From JADCRZ01 sp037718865 (GTDB lineage Bacteria; Bacteroidota; Bacteroidia; Chitinophagales; Chitinophagaceae), in NCBI GenBank assembly GCA_037718865.1, contig JBBJMP010000001.1:631044-695043 (forward strand): 64,000 bases of DNA. The letters run 5' to 3'. Every line of letters starts with the position of its first letter. The first letter of the stretch is position 1. The notes beneath the pieces are model-generated. The model did not search any database. It saw only the letters and a program-made list of their open reading frames with translations, and had not been told where the DNA came from. Positions 26,147 to 34,921 of this stretch are shown piece after piece. Made by a program: the position numbers and the translations under genes.

Positions 26147-26836
26147 ATGAAAACGATCGGCATTATCGGAGGACTAACCTGGCTTTCTACCATAGATTAT
26201 TACCGGCTTCTCAACCAGATAGGCAATCAAAGATGCGGTGGTAATGAATATCCCAATATCATTGTATACTCTGTAAATTTTGGTGAGTTTAAGGTCCTTA
26301 CCGAAACCCAGCGCTGGAATGATATTGCTATTCTCCTATCGGGCATCGCGAAAAAATTACAAGACGCCGGCGCAGATTGTCTATTGATAGGCGCCAACAC
26401 TATGCACCGCGTAGCTGATGAAGTGCAACAGGCTATAACCATTCCCGTCATTCATATTGCCGAAGAGACTGCAAAGGTAATCGCCGCTCAGAAACTGAAG
26501 AAGTTGGCTTTGCTAGGAACCAGGTACACCATGGTATTTGATTTTTTCAGGAACAAACTGGCTTTGCAGGGTATTGATTCAATGATACCTGGTGAAAAGG
26601 ATATCGGCTACATCAACAACGCGATATATACCGAAATGGGTAAAGGTCTTTTCCTTCCGGAAACAAAGTCAGGGTTCCTTGAAATTATCGATGGACTGGT
26701 ACTGCAGGGTGCTGAAGGGATCATACTAGGCTGTACGGAGATTCCCATACTCATCAAAGCAGAAGATTGTCGTGTTCCTGTTTTTGACACTACGCTTATT
26801 CATGCACAGGCGGCCATCGAATTTGCATTGGGATAA
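26147..26836 (+). CDS. Aspartate/glutamate racemase family protein
   Basis: 229 residues. Start MKTIGIIGGLTWLST with the GG loop; SVNFGEFK; LLIGANTMHRVADEV (A83-N-T in place of the first catalytic Cys), and the C-terminal EGIILGCTEIPILIK with the second Cys. Two-Cys racemases need both thiols; some YgeA-type members work with a substitution at the first. So it may be an amino-acid racemase of broad or one-sided specificity. Cytosolic. It lies 37 bp after DUF1080 but has no obvious link to sugar breakdown. Confidence 0.88.
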   Translation: MKTIGIIGGLTWLSTIDYYRLLNQIGNQRCGGNEYPNIIVYSVNFGEFKVLTETQRWNDIAILLSGIAKKLQDAGADCLLIGANTMHRVADEVQQAITIPVIHIAEETAKVIAAQKLKKLALLGTRYTMVFDFFRNKLALQGIDSMIPGEKDIGYINNAIYTEMGKGLFLPETKSGFLEIIDGLVLQGAEGIILGCTEIPILIKAEDCRVPVFDTTLIHAQAAIEFALG

Positions 26837-26837
26837 T

Positions 26838-27098
26838 CTACAGTTTAATGCAGGCATATTTCTTTATCACCCCATTGAGAAATTCACCCGACGATCTTCC
26901 TGAGCGTACTACCTCTTCATACTGATTCCAGACACTTACCGGGACATCGAAATATTGATAAACATCCCCGTGATTGTACTCCACCTCAACTATTTCATTT
27001 TTTTCCAGGTATTTAATACTTCTGGTGACGGACGATTCCGGCGTGGCCAGGAAATGTATGCCTGATGACTTATTATACCAAGGTGATTTCTTTGGCAT
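26838..27098 (-). CDS. KTSC-domain small protein
   Basis: 86 residues. SSVTRSIKYLEKNEIVEVEY, GDVYQYFDVPVSVWNQY and SGEFLNGVIKKYACIKL follow the KTSC pattern (small domain near a C-terminal K-x-Y). KTSC domains are found alone or fused to replication or RNA-processing proteins; the role is unknown. It is convergent with the racemase, with only one base between the stops. The repeat array lies upstream of its start. Confidence 0.8.
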   Translation of the reverse strand: MPKKSPWYNKSSGIHFLATPESSVTRSIKYLEKNEIVEVEYNHGDVYQYFDVPVSVWNQYEEVVRSGRSSGEFLNGVIKKYACIKL

Positions 27099-27155
27099 TG
27101 TTTGGATGACAAAAAAAATTATGCCGTGGACTGGATTTCATTTTCCTTAACCACC

Positions 27156-27697
27156 CGGTTGCATTAATGCCCCCGGACGGGGGCTACCGTTTTTACTAAG
27201 TGATAATAAACAATTCGCATATACTGATCTATTAAGGGTAGCCCCGCCGGGGCAATGGATAAAGATGATCAAACTCTACAAACGTTTTACCCCTGACCGG
27301 GGTAATAAGGCACTGGCAGGAATGATTTAAACATCACCTTATGAATGTTCAAAAGATGTATCCTAACGGAAACCTCCCGAAGAGGGCAGGTTTGCACAGC
27401 AAACCGCGCTGCCAAAGCCTTGCAAGCGGTTGCATTAATGCCCCCGGACGGGGGCTACCGTTTTTACTAAATAATAATAAACAATTCGCATATACTGATC
27501 TATTAAGGGTAGCCCCGCCGGGGCAATGGATAAAGATGATCAAACTCTACAAACGTTTTACCCCTGACCGGGGTAATAAGGCACTGGCAGGAATGATTTA
27601 AACATCACCTTATGAATGTTCAAAAGATGTATCCTAACGGAAACCTCCCGAAGAGGGCAGGTTTTCACAGCAAACCGCGCCTGCCAAAGCCTTGGCG
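27156..27697 (+). repeat. 271-bp tandem duplication with three palindromes per unit
   Basis: The unit from 27156 to 27426 is repeated from 27427 to about 27697 with few changes. Each unit has GCCCCCGGACGGGGGC, then GCCCCGCCGGGGC about 70 bp later, then ACCCCTGACCGGGGT. These GC-rich hairpins inside AT-rich sequence look like REP elements. Frames crossing it (one of 86 codons) are products of the repeat and not credible genes. It fills the 618-bp gap between KTSC and rmuC. Confidence 0.85.
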
Positions 27698-27716
27698 GCG
27701 GGCAAGGCCGGGGTGG

Positions 27717-28961
27717 CTATTCTTCCTCAACATCCTGTAAGATCCTGTCCGGTAACTGCTTTTGCGCGTTAGCACCCATTCTCTTCAGTTCTTCAACCTT
27801 GTTAATGATATTCCCATTACCGGTAGACAATTGGCGGAAAGCTGCTTCATAGGCCTGGTTTGCTTCGCCGATCTTTTTTCCAACCATCTCCAGATTTTCC
27901 ACAAAGCCGGCAAACTTGTCGTACAATCTTCCCGCTTTATCCGCTATGTCAATGGCATGCCTGTTCTGTTGCTCCACTTTCCACAGGTCTGCAATGATCC
28001 TAAGCACGGCAAATAAATTGGTCGGACTTACCAGCAATATTTTTTTATCATAAGCGTACTTCCACAACTGCATGTCCGTTTTTACTGCCTCGAAGAAGGC
28101 AGGTTCGATGGGGATGAAAAGCAAAACATAATCCAATGCCGATGCAAACCTGGGATAATTTTTCCGGCTCAGCCCGTCAATGTGTGCACGGATAGAACGG
28201 GCATGTTCCTGCATGCATTTTTTCTGAGACTCCGCCTCGCTGCAAGCCACGAATTGGTCCCAGGCGATCAGGGAGCATTTCGAGTCGATGATCACTTTGC
28301 GCTGGTCAGGATAATAAATGGTAACATCGGGTTGCAGGGCTTTGCCGTTTTCGTCTTTGATAATATTACCCGTATTGTCCCTGATGTATTCCTGTACGAA
28401 ATATTCTCTTCCCTTGCTGAGGCCGCTGTTCTCCAGCAAACTTTCCAGGATCATTTCGCCCCAGTTGCCCTGCATCTTATTGCTTCCCTTCAGGGCCGTA
28501 GTAAGGTTGTTGGCTTCAAGGCTGACCTGCTGGCTGGTTTCTATTAAACGCTGCACTTCTTTACCCAGTGAAAACCTTTCCTTGCTTTCTTTATCATAAG
28601 TGTCTATCTCCTTTTTGTGTGTTTCAAGTTTTTCTTCTGCGGCATGGAATTTTGCTTTAAACATGGCCAGCTGCCCCTGCAGCAATTCGTTTTCTTTCTG
28701 ATAACGTTTAGACACTGTATACTGGTCATTCAGGAACAGCAATTCGCTTTCAGCTTTGGTACACCGGCTGATCAGCGATTCTTTTTCAAGATGGCCGTCT
28801 TTAATTTCAAGTTGTAAGCGGGCAAGTGCCTGTATTTCCTCCTGAAGCCTGTCATTCAGCATCTTTAATTTACCGGCGGCAAAGGACCGGTAGAGAAACC
28901 AAACGATGATACCTGTAAAAAGGATAGCTGCCACAAAAGCAACGATAATGGGTACTGTCAT
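27717..28961 (-). CDS. rmuC: RmuC-family DNA recombination protein
   Basis: 414 residues. One N-terminal membrane helix (IIVAFVAAILFTGIIVWFLY), a long coiled coil (about 35-140) and a C-terminal nuclease-like domain. The last has GNWGEMILESLLENSGL, KALQPDVTIYYPDQRK, IIDSKCSLIAWDQF and KILLVSPTNLFAVLRIIA. This is the standard RmuC build and length. RmuC limits inversions at short inverted repeats in E. coli; its relatives have a restriction-endonuclease-like fold (Asp...Asp-x-Lys in DVTIYY...IDSK). It is chromosomal and not tied to its neighbours. The stop lies just after the repeat array. Confidence 0.93.
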   Translation of the reverse strand: MTVPIIVAFVAAILFTGIIVWFLYRSFAAGKLKMLNDRLQEEIQALARLQLEIKDGHLEKESLISRCTKAESELLFLNDQYTVSKRYQKENELLQGQLAMFKAKFHAAEEKLETHKKEIDTYDKESKERFSLGKEVQRLIETSQQVSLEANNLTTALKGSNKMQGNWGEMILESLLENSGLSKGREYFVQEYIRDNTGNIIKDENGKALQPDVTIYYPDQRKVIIDSKCSLIAWDQFVACSEAESQKKCMQEHARSIRAHIDGLSRKNYPRFASALDYVLLFIPIEPAFFEAVKTDMQLWKYAYDKKILLVSPTNLFAVLRIIADLWKVEQQNRHAIDIADKAGRLYDKFAGFVENLEMVGKKIGEANQAYEAAFRQLSTGNGNIINKVEELKRMGANAQKQLPDRILQDVEEE

Positions 28962-29064
28962 AGTAAACGTATAATCCTCAAAAATAAGGATGCAGCCTTA
29001 GTCAGCCGCAGATTCAGTAATCTTTTTAAAGACATCTTCTACCCATCTGCGAATCTGCGGCTAA

Positions 29065-30033
29065 CTACAGTACAGGCTGAAAACGCACTACCTGCAGTGA
29101 AAATTCTTTTGATGGTGGCAAAGTAGGATCCGACAATTCATTCATTTTTGAATTAAGCACATAGATATCATTTTTTTTCATTGCAGCCGTGGTTGGCTGA
29201 TGGAACCGGTCAGCTGCCTTTGTAGATGCTTTGACTTCAGCAGATGCCCAGTTGTCGGTGCTTGCAAGCCGGAATATTTTGTGGATACCCTTGTTCTGCA
29301 CTAGAACCAAAGAACCCTCGCTGTCCCACAACAGGCCGTCTGCACCCGGAAAAAAAGTTTTTATTTGTATCCTGGTGATCTTCGTCGGATCTTTTATATC
29401 TACTTTGTATAAATTTCCATCGGTATTGTGTGCTACAATAAGAAATCCCTTGGGGCTCCATACTATGCCGTTCAAACCGGTACCTATGCTCTTGAACCAC
29501 TCGCTTTGGGCAAATACAACGGGCTTCATTTGTGCATCCAATTTATAGATCACGGGTGAATAACTATCTGTAATATAAATGTTGCCAGCATCGTCAAGGA
29601 CAAGGTCATTGGCTAAATGTTTTGCTTCATATAGGCCGGCCAGGTTGATGTCATCCACTTTTTTTCCTGAAGTCAGGTCAAGACTAATTAGGTGGATAAG
29701 TTTTTTAAAGGTTGACGAATCCCTGTACCTGCTGTAGTGCGGGTCACCGGTACACACCCATAATTTGTTACGCTTAAGATCCACCTTCATTCCAAAGCTT
29801 GACTTCAGGGATGAGTCCACGTAAAATTCCTTATATACACCCTGGGCAGTCACCGTTCCTATCGTTCCGGTTGTAACGGAAGAAACATAGAATATATCAG
29901 ACTTCTCATTATAAGCAACCCCTTCAGGATACATATAAGGCGCTTCAAAAGATAAACGCTGGGTTTGTGCAACTAGGCCTATTGAATATGACGCTGACGC
30001 TATCACTAAAATAATATAATGTATTGTTTTCAT
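29065..30033 (-). CDS. SMP-30/gluconolactonase-like secreted beta-propeller
   Basis: 322 residues with a signal peptide (MKTIHYIILVIASASYSIG). Beta-propeller blades are recognisable: YPEGVAYNEKSDIFYVSSV, LANDLVLDDAGNIYITDSYSPVIYKL, LNGIVWSPKGFLIVAH and ADGLLWDSEGSLVLVQ. The N-D and D residues in these blades match metal-binding positions of SMP-30-type lactonases. A gluconolactonase-like activity on sugar acids is plausible but not certain. It is followed 6 bp upstream by a sorbosone-dehydrogenase-like gene, so the two probably act in one periplasmic oxidation path. Confidence 0.8.
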   Translation of the reverse strand: MKTIHYIILVIASASYSIGLVAQTQRLSFEAPYMYPEGVAYNEKSDIFYVSSVTTGTIGTVTAQGVYKEFYVDSSLKSSFGMKVDLKRNKLWVCTGDPHYSRYRDSSTFKKLIHLISLDLTSGKKVDDINLAGLYEAKHLANDLVLDDAGNIYITDSYSPVIYKLDAQMKPVVFAQSEWFKSIGTGLNGIVWSPKGFLIVAHNTDGNLYKVDIKDPTKITRIQIKTFFPGADGLLWDSEGSLVLVQNKGIHKIFRLASTDNWASAEVKASTKAADRFHQPTTAAMKKNDIYVLNSKMNELSDPTLPPSKEFSLQVVRFQPVL

Positions 30034-30039
30034 ATTGTC

Positions 30040-31257
30040 TTATTTATCACCTGGGGTATTGGTTACCGTTACACTATAAATTACGCCATTGGCATCATCC
30101 GAAATGTACACCACACCTTTGTCTGAGATCGCTAACCCGGCCGGCCTGCCAAAGCGGGACTTTCCATCCTTACTTAAAAAGCCGGATAAAAAATCTTCAA
30201 CCCCAACCGGGTTGCCGTTTTCAAAACGGAGACGCTGCACTTTATAGCCATCGGGGTTTTTCTTATTCCACGATCCATGCCAGCAAACTAACGCATCATC
30301 CCGGTAATCAGTCGGAAAGCCGGCAGCGTTCGTCATGAATTTCATGCCGATTGGAGCACTATGTGCAGGAAAGGTCAGAACGGCGGGTTGGGTTGTTTTG
30401 GCGTAGGCTTCTTTGGTTGTCCCCAGCGGGTCTTCCCTGGTCTGGTCTACCTCTTGTTTACCGTACACCAATGGCCATCCATAATTTCCACCTTCGATGA
30501 TCTTGTTCAATTCTTCAGGGGGAATGTCATCACCCCGCCAGTCGGTACCATGGTCCAATCCCCAAAGCTCCCTGGTCTGCGGGTGCCAGTCAAAGCCTAT
30601 CGTATTGCGCAGGTTACGGGCGAAAATCTTCCGGTTGCTGCCATCAGCATTAGCCCGTAAGATCGTAGCATGTTCAGGATTGGTTTCCTTGCAGTCGTTG
30701 CAGTCGGATCCTACGGTAATATATAACATACCATCCGGCCCGAAAGCGATGGTGCGGTTATCATGTTGACTGCCTTCCGGAAGATCCCTGATCAGGGTGT
30801 CGAGAGCCCCAACCATACCGTCCGCGCCCAGGCGCCCCCTGGCCAATTTCTTTGCGGAACAAAGGTAGAGCCAACCCTCATGAATGGTGATGCCATGCAC
30901 GCCGCCGAATTGAGCAATGACGGTCTTCAGATCGTCAAACTTCCCGTCTCCATTTGTATCGGTAAGTTTAAGTACGTCACCTACATCCCGTCTCGTCACA
31001 TATAGCGCACCGTTAGTCCCCAGCGCTAACATGCGTGGTTTACCAAGGCCGGTAGCAGAAACTGATACCTTAAAGCCAGACGGCGTTTTTAACCGGCCGA
31101 CCATGCTTTCCTGAAAATCTTCATGCTGCGGGAACAAAGTGTTAACGGTAGCGGAAGTTGGACCGGAAGGCGGCAAACCCTTTTGGGCTAAAAGTGAAGT
31201 TAAAAAAAAGGAGGTCAGAATCAGGCAAATGCCCTGTTTAAAAAACTGATGAGTCAT
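30040..31257 (-). CDS. PQQ-type sugar dehydrogenase (sorbosone dehydrogenase-like)
   Basis: About 405 residues from the ATG at 31255-31257 with a signal peptide (FFKQGICLILTSFFLTSLLA). The soluble-GDH-like beta-propeller shows MLALGTNGALYVTRRDVGD, THTNGDGKFDD-type calcium loop in TDTNGDGKFDDLK, HDNRTIAFGPDGMLYITVGS with CNDCKETNPEH, RNTIGFDWHPQTRELWG and GGNYGWPLVYGK. Relatives oxidise sugars in the periplasm using PQQ; L-sorbosone dehydrogenase is a named member. The lactone formed would suit the SMP-30-like protein downstream in the same orientation. A C-x2-C pair (CNDC) is notable; its role here is unknown. Confidence 0.87.
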   Translation of the reverse strand: MTHQFFKQGICLILTSFFLTSLLAQKGLPPSGPTSATVNTLFPQHEDFQESMVGRLKTPSGFKVSVSATGLGKPRMLALGTNGALYVTRRDVGDVLKLTDTNGDGKFDDLKTVIAQFGGVHGITIHEGWLYLCSAKKLARGRLGADGMVGALDTLIRDLPEGSQHDNRTIAFGPDGMLYITVGSDCNDCKETNPEHATILRANADGSNRKIFARNLRNTIGFDWHPQTRELWGLDHGTDWRGDDIPPEELNKIIEGGNYGWPLVYGKQEVDQTREDPLGTTKEAYAKTTQPAVLTFPAHSAPIGMKFMTNAAGFPTDYRDDALVCWHGSWNKKNPDGYKVQRLRFENGNPVGVEDFLSGFLSKDGKSRFGRPAGLAISDKGVVYISDDANGVIYSVTVTNTPGDK

Positions 31258-31380
31258 AAATTGCAATTATAGTTGTTGCTTATACTGCTGGCCGACCAAG
31301 CCGGGCCATTATTGAGACCCGGTATTCATGGAGAGGCTGAAACGTTAAAAGGCCGGTCTCCTAAGTGGCCCGACCTTCTA

Positions 31381-31563
31381 TTACAAATGCCTTCTAAATC
31401 GTTTGGTTTTTACTGGATAAAGCACATCATAAGCCGTCTCGTAACCTGCATCAGATATGGTTATCCGCCTTTTTTCCACCTTGGTTTTTCTAACCTGGTA
31501 AATGATCACACTTATTGCAAGTGTTGAGACAATGCCGAAAGCAAGCTTATACGTTTTCATCAC
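31381..31563 (-). CDS. Small membrane-anchored protein of 60 aa
   Basis: One N-terminal membrane helix (YKLAFGIVSTLAISVIIYQV) followed by a basic tail containing KRRITISDAGYETAYDVL and RFRRHL. No known domain. It lies between the PQQ enzyme and ligD in the same orientation, and a gap of about 120 bp on each side leaves its operon unclear. Confidence 0.55.
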   Translation of the reverse strand: MMKTYKLAFGIVSTLAISVIIYQVRKTKVEKRRITISDAGYETAYDVLYPVKTKRFRRHL

Positions 31564-31617
31564 TAAGATTGTTACAACAATATAATAATAAAAAGGCCAT
31601 TTGGTTCAGATCTTACT

Positions 31618-33648
31618 TTAAAAAAATACGGTTTTTATCTTCTCCAATGCCCTTTCGAGGTTGATCCCTTCTTCAAGAACACCAGCGAATATATCCCCTT
31701 GTTCTTTTAACCTGCCCAGGGTATTGTGGATATTGAAGTCGCTGATCCGGAGACCTTTTTTTACTTCTTCCCAATGCAGCGGTGTTGAAACGGGTGCAAA
31801 GGCCTTCGGCCGGAGTGAGTAAGCCGCTGCCACCGTAGCCTGCGGACGATTCTGTAAAAAATCAAGATACATCTTTCCCTTTCTTTTTGTAGTCAGGCGT
31901 TCGATACTGGTATATGCCGGGATCTGTGCGTTCACCAGTTTTACGATCACGCGGCCGAATTCTTTTGAATCTTCGTAGGTATACTTTGCTCCCAAAGGAA
32001 TATAAATATGCAGCCCCGTAGACCCTGAGGTTTTACAATAACAAGGCACTTCGGCCGCATCAAGCAACTGTTTGGTAACATTAGCGGCTTCAATCACCTG
32101 GTCAAAAGTGTTTTTATCAGGGTCAAGGTCAATAATACACCAGTCCGGATGATCAGGTTTTTCTTTCCGGCTATGCCAGGGATTCATTTCTATACATCCC
32201 ATGGAGGCAATAAACATCAAGCTGGCTTCATTAGTGCAAACCAGGAAATTCTTGTCCCGGCCATCGCGTTCACTGTGATATGGAAATGTATCTATCCAGG
32301 CAGGTACCTTACCCGTTACGTTCTTCTGGTAAAAACTTATTCCTTCTATACCGTGAGGATGCCGGTTAAGCGACTGAGGCCTGTCTGTCATATAGGGCAA
32401 CATATATGGCGCCACCTGGTAATAGTAATTCAGCATATCCCGTTTGGTAACCGGCTTTCGCCTGGCCGGCCAGTATATTTTGCTGAGGTTTTTAAATTTC
32501 AGATCATGACCTCCAATATTCCTTACCTGGGTTTCGTCGCGGGGGTTTAATAAAGACCTTCTTTCTTTCCTGCCCGGTAAACTAAGCAGCTTTTTTCCAA
32601 CAAGGATGTTTTCTTCATTAACCAGCCCGGCAATAGATACCGGCTGTTCCATAATTACTTCCTGTGCATTTTTATCCTCCCTCAATCCTTTGAAAGATGG
32701 GTGACGGATGGCGCCTCCTTTTGTCTGTTCCCGATAGCTGATTTCGGCTACCAGTTCAGGTTTTACCCAGGTAACCTCAGCCTTTGGCGGATCTGGACGG
32801 AACCGGGATGGTTTATTATAGTCCGGCACCTGGCTGGACGGGCATTCCGTAACGATCAACGGCTTTAGTTTCTCAAGTATTTCGGTTTGCACCCGGTTAT
32901 TAAACCCTGTGCCCACAGGAGTAACAAACCGGAATTTATCCTGATCAAATACGCCCATTAAAAGAGCACTGAATTGCTTGGAGGTATTTTCGTTTCGCGT
33001 ATAACCACCGATGACCATTTCCTGCCGCTTTTCCGTCTTGATCTTCAACCACTCTTTCGAACGAAGGTCGGGCGTGTACAAGCTATCCGCTTTTTTTGCC
33101 ATGATGCCTTCTAGTCCCATTTTGTCGGCCAGCTCAAAAAATTCTTTGCCGGTGGCATCATAATTTTTACTCAGTTTAATAAGTCCCTCTCCGGGAATAA
33201 CAGATTCAAGAATCTTCTTTCGCTCGGTAAAAGTGAGGCCCATCAGATTTCTTCCATTCAACCATAAAATGTCAAAAAGGTAATAGGCAAGGTGCCCATC
33301 GGCTTCGCTACGCCAGTTTTGAAGATCCCCGAAATCTGCTGCGCCTTTTTCGTTCTGTACAATTATTTCGCCATCAACTACTGCATTAATTTGCCATAAC
33401 TTCAGCGCTTCGTGAATAGAGTAATACTTTTCGTTGAATGATTTGTTGTTCCTGGAGCGGATATCTACGGAGCCTTTATTCAGGTATGCCAAGGCACGGT
33501 AACCATCCCATTTTATTTCGTAAATCCAGCCGGGTTCGTCAATGGGTTGGTCAACCAGGGTGGCCAGCATGGGTTTTATATCCGTTGGAAATCCTGATTT
33601 TTTGCCTTTGCCAGAAGGCTCGGGTTCTGTTGATGGGATCGTTTCCAT
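31618..33648 (-). CDS. ligD: LigD: ATP-dependent DNA ligase plus polymerase domain
   Basis: 676 residues. The ligase domain comes first: catalytic Lys46 in YEIKWDGYRALAY, then VVDGEIIV, GLEGIMAKK and WLKIKTEK, with an OB-fold part (GTGFNNRVQTEILEKL). The polymerase/primase domain follows from about residue 390: LNRHPHGIEGISFYQKNV, DWCIIDLDPDKNTF, TSGSTGLHIYIPLG and MYLDFLQNRPQATVAAAYSL. The phosphoesterase domain of three-domain LigD is not present. LigD works with Ku in bacterial end joining, filling and sealing breaks. No Ku gene is in this window. It is a long chromosomal gene with typical composition. Confidence 0.95.
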   Translation of the reverse strand: METIPSTEPEPSGKGKKSGFPTDIKPMLATLVDQPIDEPGWIYEIKWDGYRALAYLNKGSVDIRSRNNKSFNEKYYSIHEALKLWQINAVVDGEIIVQNEKGAADFGDLQNWRSEADGHLAYYLFDILWLNGRNLMGLTFTERKKILESVIPGEGLIKLSKNYDATGKEFFELADKMGLEGIMAKKADSLYTPDLRSKEWLKIKTEKRQEMVIGGYTRNENTSKQFSALLMGVFDQDKFRFVTPVGTGFNNRVQTEILEKLKPLIVTECPSSQVPDYNKPSRFRPDPPKAEVTWVKPELVAEISYREQTKGGAIRHPSFKGLREDKNAQEVIMEQPVSIAGLVNEENILVGKKLLSLPGRKERRSLLNPRDETQVRNIGGHDLKFKNLSKIYWPARRKPVTKRDMLNYYYQVAPYMLPYMTDRPQSLNRHPHGIEGISFYQKNVTGKVPAWIDTFPYHSERDGRDKNFLVCTNEASLMFIASMGCIEMNPWHSRKEKPDHPDWCIIDLDPDKNTFDQVIEAANVTKQLLDAAEVPCYCKTSGSTGLHIYIPLGAKYTYEDSKEFGRVIVKLVNAQIPAYTSIERLTTKRKGKMYLDFLQNRPQATVAAAYSLRPKAFAPVSTPLHWEEVKKGLRISDFNIHNTLGRLKEQGDIFAGVLEEGINLERALEKIKTVFF

Positions 33649-33997
33649 ATATTGGGCATTTTACTGCGATCGTTAATGTATTATTGAGATACAAACATTC
33701 CCCGGCTGCTCAAGCTCCGATTAGGTTATGTATAAATCGTGCCAGATCTCGCATTCTATTGCCAAGAAAAACTGTAGCATAAGAATTGAAAGAGTCGGAC
33801 AGATGATCCGTCTTCTTTTATAAACACCCGGTTTTTGCTCTGCAAAACCTGGCTTTTCCTTTAAAAGGAAGTGAGCAAAATTGTGAAAATATTGAGAAAA
33901 GCCTCAAAGACTATTTGAATTCTATTCCGTTATCTTTGCCCACTTTGTAATCGCCTATCCTTAACCAGACTGATTACAGAAATCGCAAATAACTGAT
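33649..33997 (+). other. Divergent region between ligD and outer-membrane gene
   Basis: 349 bp without a gene. TATCTTTG at 33931-33938 is a good -7 box for the plus-strand gene at 33998, giving a leader of about 50 nt. A correctly spaced -33 box is not clear. I see nothing else. Confidence 0.5.
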
Positions 33998-34798
33998 ATG
34001 AAGAAATTTTTTGTTCTTTTGAGTGTCTTACTGGCAGGTGCAAGTGTTTACGCTCAGAGAGATTCAACAACCCCTGTGACCGTATCCCGAGACACTACGT
34101 CCCCTGTTATCAGAACCCCTGCAATCACATCCCCCACTCCGAAAAAAAGGGATTGGAGTAAAGTATCACTGTCCAACCGCTCGAATGATCATTTTATGGT
34201 TCAGGTGGGATATGATTCCTGGTTAAACAAACCAGATAGTATTCTGACAAAGGGAATTTCGCGAAGCCTGAATATATACTTTATGCTGGACTTTCCCTTC
34301 AAAACAAATCCACGCTTTAGCATAGGACTGGGTGCCGGCATGTCAGGAGGCAGCATTTTCTTTGATAAGACAATCATAGCCATTGCAGGCTCAGGAACCA
34401 GATTAAACTTCCGGAATGTTGCCGATACAAACTATTATAAAAAATACAAACTGGCCACCACTTATGCGGAAGTTCCCCTAGAGCTCCGCTTTACCGCCAA
34501 TCCGCAAAATAATGGTAAAAGTTTTAAGGTGGCCATCGGGGGCAAAGTAGGCACCATGTTGAATGCACATACCAAGGGAAAGAACCTTCAATCCAAATCC
34601 GGCTCTACACTTAATTCATTTACCATCAAAGAAAGCTCCAAGCGCTTCTTTAATTCTACAAGGCTCGCTGCGACGGCGAGGGTCGGATATGGCGTGTTCA
34701 GCGTATTTGGTGTTTACCAGATCAACAACTTTCTTAAAGAAGGCGCCGGTGCGGATATTCGGCCGTATTCCATTGGAATAGCTTTTAGCGGACTTTAA
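33998..34798 (+). CDS. Outer membrane beta-barrel protein
   Basis: 266 residues with a signal peptide (MKKFFVLLSVLLAGASVYAQ). A Ser/Thr/Pro-rich linker (about 20-55) is followed by alternating beta strands: HFMVQVGYDSWLN, LNIYFMLDFPFKTNPRFSIG, YAEVPLELRFTANPQN, FKVAIGGKVGTMLNAHTK and the terminal FSVFGVYQINNFLK with IRPYSIGIAFSGL ending in a hydrophobic-aromatic residue context. This fits the PorT-like/OMP_b-brl family of 8-strand barrels in Bacteroidota. Function is probably structural or transport; no specific role is visible. Confidence 0.8.
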   Translation: MKKFFVLLSVLLAGASVYAQRDSTTPVTVSRDTTSPVIRTPAITSPTPKKRDWSKVSLSNRSNDHFMVQVGYDSWLNKPDSILTKGISRSLNIYFMLDFPFKTNPRFSIGLGAGMSGGSIFFDKTIIAIAGSGTRLNFRNVADTNYYKKYKLATTYAEVPLELRFTANPQNNGKSFKVAIGGKVGTMLNAHTKGKNLQSKSGSTLNSFTIKESSKRFFNSTRLAATARVGYGVFSVFGVYQINNFLKEGAGADIRPYSIGIAFSGL

Positions 34799-34921
34799 TC
34801 AGGCAACCATTTCTCACAGTCCACTTCTGTCATGGCACTCCTGTGGCCAGACTCAAAACGACGCACAATCTGACCACAAAAGTGGCCCGACTTCATTACC
34901 TTTATTTTAAACTGAACAAAT

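Noticed and set aside
27341..27601. 86-codon frame in the repeat region as a gene
   Set aside because: It spans the tandem palindromic repeat and has no protein-like composition.
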